Of a stretch of 64,000 nt of DNA, positions 44,118-53,587 are shown in pieces. A program made the position numbers and the translations under genes. Source of the stretch: Flavobacteriaceae bacterium CP2B (GTDB taxonomy: Bacteria; Bacteroidota; Bacteroidia; Flavobacteriales; Flavobacteriaceae). The DNA lies in contig LXTR01000056.1 in the NCBI GenBank assembly GCA_001683825.1, forward strand, positions 59,924-123,923, in the 5' to 3' direction. Numbering within the stretch: the stretch's first letter is position 1; the number at the start of each line of letters is the position of its first letter. The notes under the pieces were generated by a model. The model did not search any database. It was not told where the DNA came from and was given only the letters and a program-made list of their open reading frames with translations.

Positions 44118-45563
44118 TTATCCCACCTGAACAGTTTCCAGGTATTTGTTTCCAAATCGGTCCTCAACTTCAATGGTTATGTCCTTTACATGGTCATTGG
44201 GCTCAAATAGGAACATATGGTCGTTGGCATAGGGTTCAACCCAGGGCCTTCTCTCAGGTATTTTTTTCCCCAAGTGCAATGCGACGCTCAATGGGTCGAC
44301 CGTTCTGATCTTTCTTATGTGTGATTTGCGTTCGCCATTTTCATACCATGCGATTTTCCATTCGGGATCGTAATTCCAAATATTCAAGACACAGGAATTG
44401 GGAAATTCTTCCAGGCTGCCTCTTTGATAAAACCTAAATTGGTGGTCTTTTGGTTTTCCAACAGCCTTATAGTGCCAGGCCAATTCACTGCCTTTTACAT
44501 TATAGACGCCGTACCCGCTTGGTGTACCATCCCCGCAAATCGGGCCACTCCACCATGCGCCGCAAACTGTACCATGACAATGTTCAAAGTAAGATGGGGT
44601 GACATAGTTGTCATTTCTATGTGTGTGACCGGACAGGATGTGTACCTTAAAGGGACTCAGTAAGTCATAAAGAGCCTTCCTGTTTTTTACAAGGTTGTGG
44701 GTTGGGATATGGGTAGATACTACAACAGTACTTCCTTTGGTTACATAGGCCAAATCCTGTTCAAGCCAGGCTAGTTGTGTTTCTGTCAGGTAACCAATAA
44801 AGTCGTTTCCTGCACCAGTAAAGAATACATCGTCTAAAACTACATAGTGTATTTCACCACGGTTGAAGGAGTAATATGTCGGGCCGTATCTTTTTTGAAA
44901 TGTGTTTGCGGAAAATTCGTCAGTTCTTGCATTCACATCCATGTCGTGATTTCCAATAACCTGAAAAAATGGTATTTGCATTTTGCTGATGGCCTGATCA
45001 TAATCTTCAAGCAGATCCAGTCTGTCAAAGACAAGATCACCACAACCAATCCCAAAGGTGTTGGGGTCATCAATTTGCTGAATTGTTTTTATAACGTCGG
45101 GGGTGGAAGTATTAAGAAGTTGTTGTACCTCGTATTCGTCCTGGATTTGGGGATCAGCTAATAGTAGAAAACTGTGGTTTTCATCCTTTTGAGCCAGACG
45201 TTCTAACTGGAAGTGTATTTTGTTTTTGGTTCGATTTGGATTTATGGGTACAAAAAAACGGGCAGAACCATTGGTTTGCTGTTTTAAGGCAAAACCTGAA
45301 GGTGTCGACAGAAAAACAAATGGTTGATTTCCAGTACTCCAAAATTCAAAGTCACCATTTTTGTCGGTAGTAACAACGATTTCCCCGTCTGAAACAGCAA
45401 CATGGGCGATACCTTTTTTTCCATCGGATACTTTACCGATTATTTTAACTGGATTATAACTGAATGATTTTGAATTTATGGCGAATAATGGCGAGGAGCC
45501 TAATAGTCCCAGTGCTCCCGTAGTTAGCCCCAGTCTTTTGATAAATTTCCGTCTGTTTTCCAT
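44118..45563 (-). CDS. Calcineurin-like metallophosphoesterase with N- and C-terminal accessory domains
   Basis: About 481 residues. The N-terminus has a twin-arginine-like NRRKFIKRLG motif, then a MetallophosN-type beta-sandwich (about 35-110), the catalytic domain with DPQ, GDLVFDRL, GNHDMD, THIPTHN and SGHTHRN metal-ligand motifs (about 135-330), and a MetallophosC-type domain. I prefer the second ATG (45563); the frame starts at 45575. These three-domain phosphoesterases often accompany SusCD pairs and remove phosphate or split phosphodiesters from glycans or lipids. It is upstream of susC by 182 bases, probably in the same transcript, and two DeoR-type sites lie upstream. Confidence 0.85.
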   Translation of the reverse strand: MENRRKFIKRLGLTTGALGLLGSSPLFAINSKSFSYNPVKIIGKVSDGKKGIAHVAVSDGEIVVTTDKNGDFEFWSTGNQPFVFLSTPSGFALKQQTNGSARFFVPINPNRTKNKIHFQLERLAQKDENHSFLLLADPQIQDEYEVQQLLNTSTPDVIKTIQQIDDPNTFGIGCGDLVFDRLDLLEDYDQAISKMQIPFFQVIGNHDMDVNARTDEFSANTFQKRYGPTYYSFNRGEIHYVVLDDVFFTGAGNDFIGYLTETQLAWLEQDLAYVTKGSTVVVSTHIPTHNLVKNRKALYDLLSPFKVHILSGHTHRNDNYVTPSYFEHCHGTVCGAWWSGPICGDGTPSGYGVYNVKGSELAWHYKAVGKPKDHQFRFYQRGSLEEFPNSCVLNIWNYDPEWKIAWYENGERKSHIRKIRTVDPLSVALHLGKKIPERRPWVEPYANDHMFLFEPNDHVKDITIEVEDRFGNKYLETVQVG

Positions 45564-45785
45564 TTTTAGTTTCAAATGTTTTTTATTCGCTTTAACTTGG
45601 CTTGCTAATTGTTCATTAAGAATCGTCTAGTAATTTTTTTCAAATTCATGCCTTCGTTTGATCAAAAATCATTTTTCACACTTTTCTTTACATCGCACCC
45701 AAAAATTCAGGAGCTTCATTAATTAATCAACCTTAAATGATCAAACAATCCCGATAGCCATAAGGGGTTGCTGCCGCTATTCAAT

Positions 45786-45826
45786 ATGTTCGTATCAATC
45801 ATCTACGATCAAAAATATTCATATTT
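45786..45826 (-). promoter_or_regulatory. Candidate DeoR operator upstream of the phosphoesterase/SusCD block
   Basis: On the plus strand it reads ATGTTCGTATCAATCAT, then CTACGATCAAAAATATTCAT. It aligns with 48783-48822 without gaps in about 33 of 40 bases, in the same orientation relative to its minus-strand gene. Confidence 0.55.
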
Positions 45827-45938
45827 ATTTAATATCCAAATATTTTCATAATAAAATATTGTTATTTATTATCGATAAAAAACTAAGAACACACCCTAAA
45901 GGCCCGTATTTATTAGTTTTTTGTTATATGATAAAAAC

Positions 45939-45970
45939 AATCATATACAAATAAATGTAATCAAATAATA
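45939..45970 (-). promoter_or_regulatory. Second, weaker DeoR-type site upstream of the phosphoesterase gene
   Basis: AATCATATACAAATAAATG followed by TAATCAAATAAT aligns with the core of the site at 48783-48822, with several mismatches. It lies about 150 bases further upstream than the first one, a spacing that would allow looping. Confidence 0.4.
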
Positions 45971-47311
45971 CTTTAAAATAGTGAGGGTGTGGCATATAGG
46001 AGCTAAGGAGGCCTGACAATGTTTTATATCGCGCTTTCGTTTTAAGTTCCTGTTGTTTGTCCGTTTAATGGAATTCATTGTATGATGTTTTTGGCATTTT
46101 ATACCAGCAACGTGCTCACTGTGTTTATCAAAGCGGTTCTAAAAGTGTAGAAGAAGCTATCAGTAATTAGGCCTCGTGAATCTTAACATTGAGGGTGACG
46201 ATCCACTCAAAAAGGGAAATAGTACCTATTGCTATCCTTGGAAAATGGATTGCAGTATACTGGGGGAAGAGGGTGCCTCTCTGAGGTATGGACGATCTGA
46301 CCGGATAGCTGCTCTTATGAATAATGTTGTGGAAAAGGCACATGTAACGTTGTGGGCTGTTTTGATGGCCATGAGATGCGTATGTGTTGTTAAAAACGGA
46401 CCGACTGGGGCATATGGTTTTTGTCTTTGCTCGTGCACTATCTCCAGGTAAGCTATGTTGTACTCCGAGATATTTTGGTCTGGCAACAACATGGTTGAGA
46501 GCCTGTTTGAAGCGCATGAGTAATGACTCCAAGGCAGGCAGCTGCAACATAGTCATCATGGCATTCACTCTATCTCATGTTGTGGGATCGGTAATACGAA
46601 GTTTTAGGGTGATGGATGGACATAAAGGAGTATATGGTCTTTTGGCGAAATTGCAGGGGTATATGAAAAGACTTGGAGCGGTAGAGGCCCATGCTTCTGT
46701 TTTGGATATCCAGGCTGGGGTCGCCTGGTACGGTTAAGTTCGCATATAAAATCAAAGTTACCGGATTGGCCAGATCAGGAATGCCTATAGGTAAATCATG
46801 AAGCTGATATTAAAGATGCCAAGGGCAAATGTCGCAAAAACTGCCCTGGCAGATTGAGGCGGAGGTGAAACCTTTATATGGTCTTGCAATACAATGTTAG
46901 CAGTACATCGGGTCCATATAACCGCTTTTGAGCCTTCGCCTGATGATTTGTCGTAAAGGCCATACCGCAAATCGTATCCGCTTTCTTAAGGGTGGCATAC
47001 CGGGATGTACTTTGTAACAGGGCCTTTATTTGCACCCACCCAGGGATACTTCATGAATTCGTAAATGGAGCCCCTGAATAAGTGGATGATATTCGTAAAA
47101 ACATGGTAAAATCCAGCATGAGTTGTTAATCACTCATAAAGAAAATATCTGATGCATTCAATTTGTACTCGCATATTGCATCCGGAGTTGCCTGTATATT
47201 TGCCAAATGAATATCACTACAGGTTCAAAGGGGCTAACTTAACGACAAAACCTTGATAAATATCAGCCTTTATCCGGACCGATATTCTGCTTCCCACCAT
47301 AAGAAATACCC

Positions 47312-48607
47312 CTATGCTTTTACTTTTCCATAGCGCTCAACTCTGATGTCTGCTTGTTTCTTATGTCCCATGAAGCCTTCGATTTCACAAAGGCGAGAAC
47401 AATAATCCCCGACCAAGGCACTGGCTTCATCCGTTGTAACCCTTTGATAGGTGCAGGTTTTAATAAACTTACCAACCCAGAGGCCGCCTGTAAAACGTGC
47501 AGCCTTTTTGGTGGGCAAGGTGTGGTTGGTCCCAATCGTTTTGTCCCCAAAGGCTACATTTGTCCTATTGCCTAAGAACAATGCCCCGTAATTGGTCATA
47601 TTATTCAGGAAATAATCCGGATTTTTCGTGTTTATCTGAACGTGTTCACTGGCAATCTCATCGGCCACTGCCAGCATCTCTTCATAGCTATCGGCCAGGA
47701 TTACTTCACCATAATCTTCCCAGGATTTGCGTGCAAGATCCGCAGTGGAGAGTACTGCCAGTTGCTTTTCAACTTCAGCAGCAATCGAATTTGCCAAAGA
47801 CACATTATTTGTGAGCAATATGGCGGGGGAGTTCGGGCCATGTTCTGCTTGACCGAGTAAATCAGTTACTGCCATTTCAACATCCATAGTTTCGTCCGCA
47901 ATGACCAATGTCTCCGTGGGACCCGCAAGAAGGTCTATGCCTACTTTGCCAAACAATTGCCTTTTCGCCTCGGCGACATATTGGTTGCCAGGACCAACGA
48001 TCATATCTACTTCGGGCATGCCTATACATCCATGGGCCATTGCCGCCATAGCTTGAACCCCGCCAAGGATATAAATCTCGTCTGCACCTCCAAAATACAT
48101 GGCTGCAACTGTTTCTGACGGCGGAAACCCTGTTTTAGGGTCGGGTGGGGTACAAGCGATTATCTTGCCTACCCCGGCTACCTTGGCCGTTAAAACACTC
48201 ATATGAGCGGAGGCTACCATGGGGTATCGACCCCCGGGCACATAACAACCTACGCTATTCACCGGTATGTTTTTATGCCCGAGGATTACTCCCGGGATCG
48301 TTTCTATTTCAATATCACGAAGTGCCGATTTCTGTATTTGCGCAAAACGCCGGACCTGGGCCTGGGCCCATTTAATATCTTCAATGGTTTTTTCCGGAAC
48401 TTTAGCAATAATCTCTTGAATTTGAACATCTGATAAACGAAAAGATATTGGATTCCAGTTGTCAAATTTTTCCGAAAGTTCTCGGACAGCCTGATCTCCG
48501 CGTTGTTCTACATCTAAAAGAATATTTTCAACTATTTTTCTGGTCTGCGATTGGTCTGCGGCGGATGTCTCAAAGTTCACACCTTTTTTAATGTATTTAA
48601 CTGCCAT
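47312..48607 (-). CDS. Histidinol-dehydrogenase-like NAD-dependent dehydrogenase
   Basis: A 431-residue HisD-fold protein. The zinc and catalytic residues are present: Gln and His in GQAEHGP, the Glu-His pair in ASEHVQI, the NHTLPT box and a late His in EGFMGHKK. It is not in a histidine operon, and the N-terminal region differs from biosynthetic HisD. Related enzymes such as HpsN (dihydroxypropanesulfonate dehydrogenase) oxidise a primary alcohol in two steps to a carboxylate. A DeoR-type operator lies 176 bases upstream, tying it to the aminotransferase operon, so it probably oxidises an alcohol in that pathway. Confidence 0.85.
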   Translation of the reverse strand: MAVKYIKKGVNFETSAADQSQTRKIVENILLDVEQRGDQAVRELSEKFDNWNPISFRLSDVQIQEIIAKVPEKTIEDIKWAQAQVRRFAQIQKSALRDIEIETIPGVILGHKNIPVNSVGCYVPGGRYPMVASAHMSVLTAKVAGVGKIIACTPPDPKTGFPPSETVAAMYFGGADEIYILGGVQAMAAMAHGCIGMPEVDMIVGPGNQYVAEAKRQLFGKVGIDLLAGPTETLVIADETMDVEMAVTDLLGQAEHGPNSPAILLTNNVSLANSIAAEVEKQLAVLSTADLARKSWEDYGEVILADSYEEMLAVADEIASEHVQINTKNPDYFLNNMTNYGALFLGNRTNVAFGDKTIGTNHTLPTKKAARFTGGLWVGKFIKTCTYQRVTTDEASALVGDYCSRLCEIEGFMGHKKQADIRVERYGKVKA

Positions 48608-48782
48608 GCTTGTATAGTTGTTTTTTTAAATTAATGAGGTTTCATTTTCTAATAGAATACTGCTATCGTTTCAGCTATAGTTCGTTTTTGTCTGGTTCAT
48701 AAAAGACATGAACCCACAAGGAATAAATTATTTTGAAAAACAATTGATTTTATGCTAATAGCGGACCGGTACAATGAAATAT

Positions 48783-48822
48783 ATGTTCGTAATAATCATA
48801 TACGATCAAATATAATCATATT
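48783..48822 (-). promoter_or_regulatory. Candidate DeoR operator before the HisD-like gene
   Basis: Read on the minus strand: AATATGATTA, T, ATTTGATCGTATATGATTA, then TTACGAACAT. It is the closest match to the site before the aminotransferase operon (19879-19917), with about four differences over 39 bases. Confidence 0.65.
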
Positions 48823-49701
48823 AATTTTATCTGCAAATAGTTTATCAATTATTTGAATCGGTTGATGATGACAAAGCCTCATTACTGCCCTTTGCATATG
48901 GTGTTGTGATTTACTCAAGAATGTGCTGGTGATACGCCATTTTACTTGTTAATTGGACGCTGGATGATGAAAACAGCGGGTCTATATTTACCCGCGTTTT
49001 ACAAAGTTCCCAGAGTTTACATCCAATGGCCCCTTTCATTTTAAGTACTTGTCAGTAAGGGTTTTCAATATTTACTAAAAGGGGCCTCATCCTGTTTAAC
49101 CCTTGGATTAGGAATGGGCTCCTATTGATACGTCTACCGCATTACACAACATTGCTCGCTTGGCAGTATTTAAAATTTTTAATAGCTCATGCCTTCCAAC
49201 GGAAAAATGCATCCTGAATAAAATTATAGTATTAGGCCTTACTAGTGAGGAGGAATGAACAACAGGCCACATATCGTTGTTAGCTGTAGTCCCCTTATGT
49301 TACCGGCAGTATCCCTGATGCCGAAGTGTATGAAAATATTGTTCTAAATCTTCATTCAGAATTCCCCTGGACCAGCCGATCCAGAGGGTTGATTGAAGTG
49401 CCCTACCTATTAACGAGTACTTATACGCCTGTCTTCTCCAAGGTATTGGTTTTCATCCCGGCTACTTGATCGGGCTGGGGAAAGATGCTTAGTGATAGGA
49501 GGTTAAGGTCTGTAGGCTGGCCTATTCATTAAAAGGAATTATAAGAGATAATTTGGCGGATGGCACAGTAAAAATTGAATGATCGCAGGAAGGATTTTAT
49601 CTGCATCGAAGAGAGTCATGTGTGGCATGCATTGGAGGCTTCAGTGGGTTTATGTTAAGACAAGGTTATTTAAATAATAATGATATCGATAGATTTTGAT
49701 A

Positions 49702-49735
49702 AATATCATGTATTTTTGATTGATTTAATCATATA
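49702..49735 (+). promoter_or_regulatory. Weak DeoR-type site before the deoR gene (possible autoregulation)
   Basis: AATATCATGTATTTTTGAT, then TGATTTAATCAT, resembles the operator found upstream of the catabolic genes but with an extra base pair or two in the middle. It ends 31 bases before the ATG. Confidence 0.35.
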
Positions 49736-49765
49736 TTGATGATTTCTGAAACATAATCGAACAAA

Positions 49766-50569
49766 ATGAGTCGCAAAAAAGCAAAAACTACGACACCGGA
49801 GGTGCGCAAAAAGATAATCTTAAATCTATTGAAAGCCGAAGATGCCGTATCAGTGCAGGAAATAGTTAATGAATGCAATGCGTCGGAAGTTACTATTCGG
49901 CGTGACTTAACGGAATTGGAAAGTAAAGGTCTATTGATCAGAACGCATGGCGGTGCAATCAAGAACACGGCTTCTGAAAATCTATTTACCTTCAACAACA
50001 AAATGAATCAGAACAAGGAAAGCAAAGAGTATATATGCAAAATTGCCTCTAAATTCATCAATGACAACGATATCATTTTTATTGATTGCGGTTCAACGCT
50101 GTCTTTCCTCTCAAAGTATATTTCCAAGAAGGAATCATTAACGGTTATTACCAATTCACTTCCCATTGTATCTGAACTTATTAATTTCGAAAATATAAAG
50201 CTGATCGTAATTGGCGGTGAAGTTCTCAATGAGCGAAAAGCAACTTATGGCCGTTCTGCTGAACTAAGCATTTCGCATTATCATGCAAATAAGGCTTTTA
50301 TTGGTGCGGATGGAATTTCGATATCCAAAGGATTGACATCCTATGATGAAAAGGAATCGTTGATTACATTGAAAATGGCTGAGAACGCCAATGAAGTCTT
50401 TTTGCTCTGTGATTCTACAAAAATTGAAAAAAACTCATTTGTAAATTTCGCCCCGATTTCAATTATTGATTACATTATTACAGATAGGGATTTGGATACC
50501 AGGCTAATTGCAAAGTATCAGAAAAGTAATGTCAACCTGATAAAGGAATATGTTAAAAAGGATCACTAG
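49766..50569 (+). CDS. DeoR-family transcriptional regulator
   Basis: A 267-residue regulator. It has an N-terminal winged helix of the DeoR type (KKIILNLLKAEDAVSVQEIV, then CNASEVTIRRDLTELESKG and LLIRTHGGAI) and a C-terminal sugar-phosphate-sensing domain (IFIDCGSTLSFL, then VITNSLPIVSEL, GADGIS and DYIITD). DeoR repressors bind the phosphorylated intermediate of the pathway they control. It sits at the right end of the catabolic locus next to the HisD-like gene and is the best candidate for binding the long shared operators. The ligand is probably the product of the FGGY kinase (inference). Confidence 0.92.
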   Translation: MSRKKAKTTTPEVRKKIILNLLKAEDAVSVQEIVNECNASEVTIRRDLTELESKGLLIRTHGGAIKNTASENLFTFNNKMNQNKESKEYICKIASKFINDNDIIFIDCGSTLSFLSKYISKKESLTVITNSLPIVSELINFENIKLIVIGGEVLNERKATYGRSAELSISHYHANKAFIGADGISISKGLTSYDEKESLITLKMAENANEVFLLCDSTKIEKNSFVNFAPISIIDYIITDRDLDTRLIAKYQKSNVNLIKEYVKKDH

Positions 50570-50998
50570 ATTAAACAACTGTCCACTTTTCAATTTTCCT
50601 TGACCTTACCTCTGATTGACTGATATTTATGGCAGAAGAAATCTGTCCACGAATTTTATGTATCATTGCTGCATTGTCAAACTTCACTTATATAAAGTAC
50701 TGGTCCATTTTTTATTGATACCTGCCTCTCTCATTTTTCCGACTATTAAATAGGCGACTATTCTCTTGTAACTAAGGCATTCGTAAATCCTTTGGAATTC
50801 TTCTGCTCTAAAGTGGCTGGTTGTCATTACTTCCAAAGCACTATATGGTTTTTGTTGATTTTTGCCCTACAGGTTTCTCAAAAAATGCCCAATGCAATAC
50901 ATAGTGCTGGACAACTGGAACTTGTTCTAACCCCCGGGAACGAACAGTTGGCTATGTCCAACCAGGTAACTGCCTTAACACGTATGAAATGGGAAGCC
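50570..50998. other. Intergenic stretch between deoR and the phosphoethanolamine transferase gene
   Basis: About 430 bases between the stops of two converging genes. I see no gene, clear terminator or repeat. Confidence 0.45.
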
Positions 50999-52639
50999 TT
51001 ATTTTTTGTCATAATCCATACCATCTGCCACAATGCGCTTACGGGTGTGGTTGAAGTTCTCGCTAAAAATACTTCTCTCATCTTCCAGCAAATGGCTTTG
51101 GATGTGGTTTAAATCCAGTATGCTGTGGAATAGATCATCGGTGACATAGGGCCTGTCTGTACCTGAAGCAATAATCGAGGCCTTTAGAGGGTCCGTTTCT
51201 ACATAGTTTTGGGATAGCCATACAAAGAACGGAATTTCCAGGTTTACTTTTGGTATTTGATCGGCATAGGAATGACCGACCCTGTCGGATTCGTCGTATA
51301 GATTTTCTCCATGGTCCGATACGTAAATCGCAGATACCACTGCCTGCTCCAATAATGCCGTTTTTGCTTTTAACGTATTTAAAAGGCTATCTATGATAAA
51401 ATCGTTGTAAAGCATGGAATTATGATATTCGGCGATAGTCTGCTCTCTGGATGTGGCCCCCTTAAAAACATCAAATTCCGGCGGATACCTTTTCTTGTAG
51501 GCTGCATGGGTACCCATCAGATGTAAGACGATAAACTTTTTTTCATAATCTTCTTCCAATGCCTTTGTGAAGGGCTCCATGAGACTGAAATCATAAGAGG
51601 TATTCAGGAAGGTCTGAAGCGGCGCGCCAACCTCAGCATCAACATATTTCACAAAATCACATTTGTTGGCATAGGTTCCTACGATATTATCGAATATGCC
51701 CAGGGGGGATTGGTTGGATAACCAATACGTTCTGAAACCTGCGGAATGGAATACATCCAACAAGTCGATCCCTTCATAACTGTCAAGTTGGTTTTCCAGG
51801 TTTGATTGAGACAACATGGAGGGAACGCTTTCCCTGGTCAAGGAATAGCCAGAAATGACATCCCTGAAAACAATGATATCCTCACGCGTATCCAGCAAGG
51901 GGGTCGACTTAACCTTGCTGCCATATAACGACATATGGTTTCTGCTGCTCGATTCCCCCAGGATTAAAACAAATACCTGTGCCTTTTTAATGGTAGGTAT
52001 GGCATCTACCGGCTTTAATTCCCTTCCCTCCAGGGCCTTTTGATAATTACTCCACTGGGTCGAAAAGATGTACATGGTGCTGGCTATGCGAGGGATGTAT
52101 TGGTGCTTGTTTTTGGAGGTTGCCGCGAATCCCAGGAATACAATAAAAACCAACGATAGGGCAAGAAGACTATATTTCAAGTGCTTCGTTTCTTCCACTT
52201 TTGGCGAATTAATCAAGGCCAAAATGAAAACCAGGGTATAAGGGATCAGAAAAAGCAAGCCACTGGTTGATTGTAAATCAAAGAACCCAACAGTTTCTTC
52301 CAGGTTTGTATTCGCGATCACCAGGATGCTGTTGACCCGTAATGGACCTCCGATGATGATCCAATGGCCTATTTCAATAACGCCAATCAGGTAGTAGAAG
52401 ATAACAGTCAATTGGTAGATTATTTTCTTGTTTATAAGGACAAATAGCAAGCTGAATGGTAGGATCCAAATGAGGTTAACCGGTACCCAGAACATTTTTG
52501 AAGTCTCGTAGTTGATAATAAACCCCACCACAATAGGAGACAATACAAGGATTAAAAGATAGGGCGAAAAGAGTATGCGCAATAGCTTGCATACAGTGGT
52601 GATTTTTTTCCGGTAAACGGATGTTGAGGCATTCGACAT
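50999..52639 (-). CDS. Phosphoethanolamine transferase (EptA/CptA-like, sulfatase fold)
   Basis: A 546-residue inner-membrane enzyme with five hydrophobic segments in the first 170 residues and a periplasmic alkaline-phosphatase-fold domain. The LGESSSRNHMSLYG motif holds the nucleophile region (Ser in place of the usual Thr, as in some CptA-type enzymes), and YVSDHGENLYDE, HLMGTHAAY and DRVGHSYADQ carry metal ligands. It moves phosphoethanolamine from phosphatidylethanolamine to lipid A or core sugars, which lowers negative charge and can reduce sensitivity to cationic peptides. It is followed on the same strand by no partner; the diacylglycerol kinase gene lies upstream. Confidence 0.9.
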   Translation of the reverse strand: MSNASTSVYRKKITTVCKLLRILFSPYLLILVLSPIVVGFIINYETSKMFWVPVNLIWILPFSLLFVLINKKIIYQLTVIFYYLIGVIEIGHWIIIGGPLRVNSILVIANTNLEETVGFFDLQSTSGLLFLIPYTLVFILALINSPKVEETKHLKYSLLALSLVFIVFLGFAATSKNKHQYIPRIASTMYIFSTQWSNYQKALEGRELKPVDAIPTIKKAQVFVLILGESSSRNHMSLYGSKVKSTPLLDTREDIIVFRDVISGYSLTRESVPSMLSQSNLENQLDSYEGIDLLDVFHSAGFRTYWLSNQSPLGIFDNIVGTYANKCDFVKYVDAEVGAPLQTFLNTSYDFSLMEPFTKALEEDYEKKFIVLHLMGTHAAYKKRYPPEFDVFKGATSREQTIAEYHNSMLYNDFIIDSLLNTLKAKTALLEQAVVSAIYVSDHGENLYDESDRVGHSYADQIPKVNLEIPFFVWLSQNYVETDPLKASIIASGTDRPYVTDDLFHSILDLNHIQSHLLEDERSIFSENFNHTRKRIVADGMDYDKK

Positions 52640-52758
52640 ATTGAGTTCAGCTTTTTATGTATGTTGGAGGGCCGGGTTCTGTCTCTTGCGGGGTGCCTCC
52701 GGGTACAAGTAAGGATTTTGCCCCCGGGGCTTTCCAGCGTGTAGTGATGCGTTATCCC

Positions 52759-53154
52759 TTATAGAAGTTGCATGATAATCGGAATATATATGAGGAAGAT
52801 GATGGCAATGCCGGCGAATACGGCGAAGGCGACGGCTCCGGCTGAAATATCTTTTATGAATGCTATTTTGGGGTGATTTTCCGCATGTACAAAGTCGGCC
52901 AGTTTTTCTACCGCCGTGTTCAGCCCTTCCACAGCAAGTACCAAACCCATGGCAAAGGTTTGATGTATCCAATCCTGGATTGAAATATCAAAGCTAAATC
53001 CGAGCAGGATAAGCAACAAGCAAATAATGGATTGAGCTACAATGCTGTGTTCCGTTCTTAGCAGTAGGAAGAACCCATTTATTGCATATTTGGAGCTCGA
53101 CCACCGTCCTTGTAAAAACCGCTTGACGGGGTGCCTTTCAATTGAATTATCCAC
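52759..53154 (-). CDS. dgkA: Diacylglycerol kinase family (DgkA-type) membrane kinase
   Basis: A 131-residue protein with three transmembrane helices and the family signature EGLNTAVEKLADFVH followed by KDISAGAVAFA. DgkA-type enzymes phosphorylate diacylglycerol or undecaprenol; in Gram-negatives they recycle the diacylglycerol released when phosphoethanolamine is taken from phosphatidylethanolamine. It lies 119 bases upstream of the phosphoethanolamine transferase gene on the same strand, so the two probably work together. Substrate preference between diacylglycerol and undecaprenol cannot be read here. Confidence 0.88.
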   Translation of the reverse strand: MDNSIERHPVKRFLQGRWSSSKYAINGFFLLLRTEHSIVAQSIICLLLILLGFSFDISIQDWIHQTFAMGLVLAVEGLNTAVEKLADFVHAENHPKIAFIKDISAGAVAFAVFAGIAIIFLIYIPIIMQLL

Positions 53155-53587
53155 AATAAGGTGACATAAATTTTACAATTTGATAACAAAATAAGCCAAT
53201 GGTTTCTGCAAGTGCATTTAAAACGACGAACAGCTTTTAAATCGGACTATCGCATTTACAACACCTGACTGTAGCGATCCCCGTCAAAATATAAGTTTGT
53301 CAACCATATATGGAACGTGTGTCCTTGGCCAGTAACAAGGCCTCTGGGGTTTTTAGGTATCTTATGCCCTTCTGTGCCATTTCCGATCCATTTATACGGG
53401 ATTCGAATTTGACACTTCCCCTTTCCAATCACCAGGTATTTAAGGTTTGCCGTACTTTCCGGGTGCCAGGAACCACGGTATGGATATCCTGCATTTCAAT
53501 GGCAGGATCACGGGCAATCTTCCGAATGTGAACATCCCTTAGGAAGTATTAAACATGAAAATTCATACCTTCGGGCTTTTCCTGTTT
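53155..53587. other. Intergenic stretch between dgkA and the AGCS symporter gene
   Basis: About 400 bases between divergent genes. An open frame at 53310-53531 (+) has no motif and I do not call it. TACCTTCG at 53567-53574, close to a TAnnTTTG box, may be the symporter promoter if translation starts at 53588. Confidence 0.4.

Larger units (their letters stand above)
45576..47311. other. Non-coding 1.7-kb stretch with operator sites and decayed sequence
   Basis: The left 400 bases, upstream of the phosphoesterase gene, are very A+T-rich and hold two DeoR-type operator candidates. From about 46000 to 47300 there are short frames on both strands (for example 46176-46451) without recognisable motifs, normal codon use or partners. 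I read this as the remains of a lost gene. Confidence 0.5.
48608..49765. other. Non-coding stretch between the HisD-like and DeoR genes
   Basis: About 1.15 kb with no intact gene. The left part holds a strong DeoR-type operator (48783-48822) and the right part a weak one before the regulator. Around 49330-49480 the plus strand gives a short, protein-like translation (LHSEFPWTSRSRGLIEVPY), possibly a gene remnant that I cannot name. Confidence 0.45.

Noticed and set aside
46167..46568. Open frames on both strands near 46.2-46.7 kb
   Set aside because: Overlapping frames in opposite directions, no recognisable motif, no sensible start region; treated as decayed sequence.
47312..48607. Histidine biosynthesis hisD
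   Set aside because: No other his genes nearby, and the gene carries the operator of the catabolic regulon; annotated as a HisD-like dehydrogenase instead.
53310..53531. A 73-codon frame between dgkA and the AGCS gene
   Set aside because: Low-complexity, no motif, no conserved context visible.
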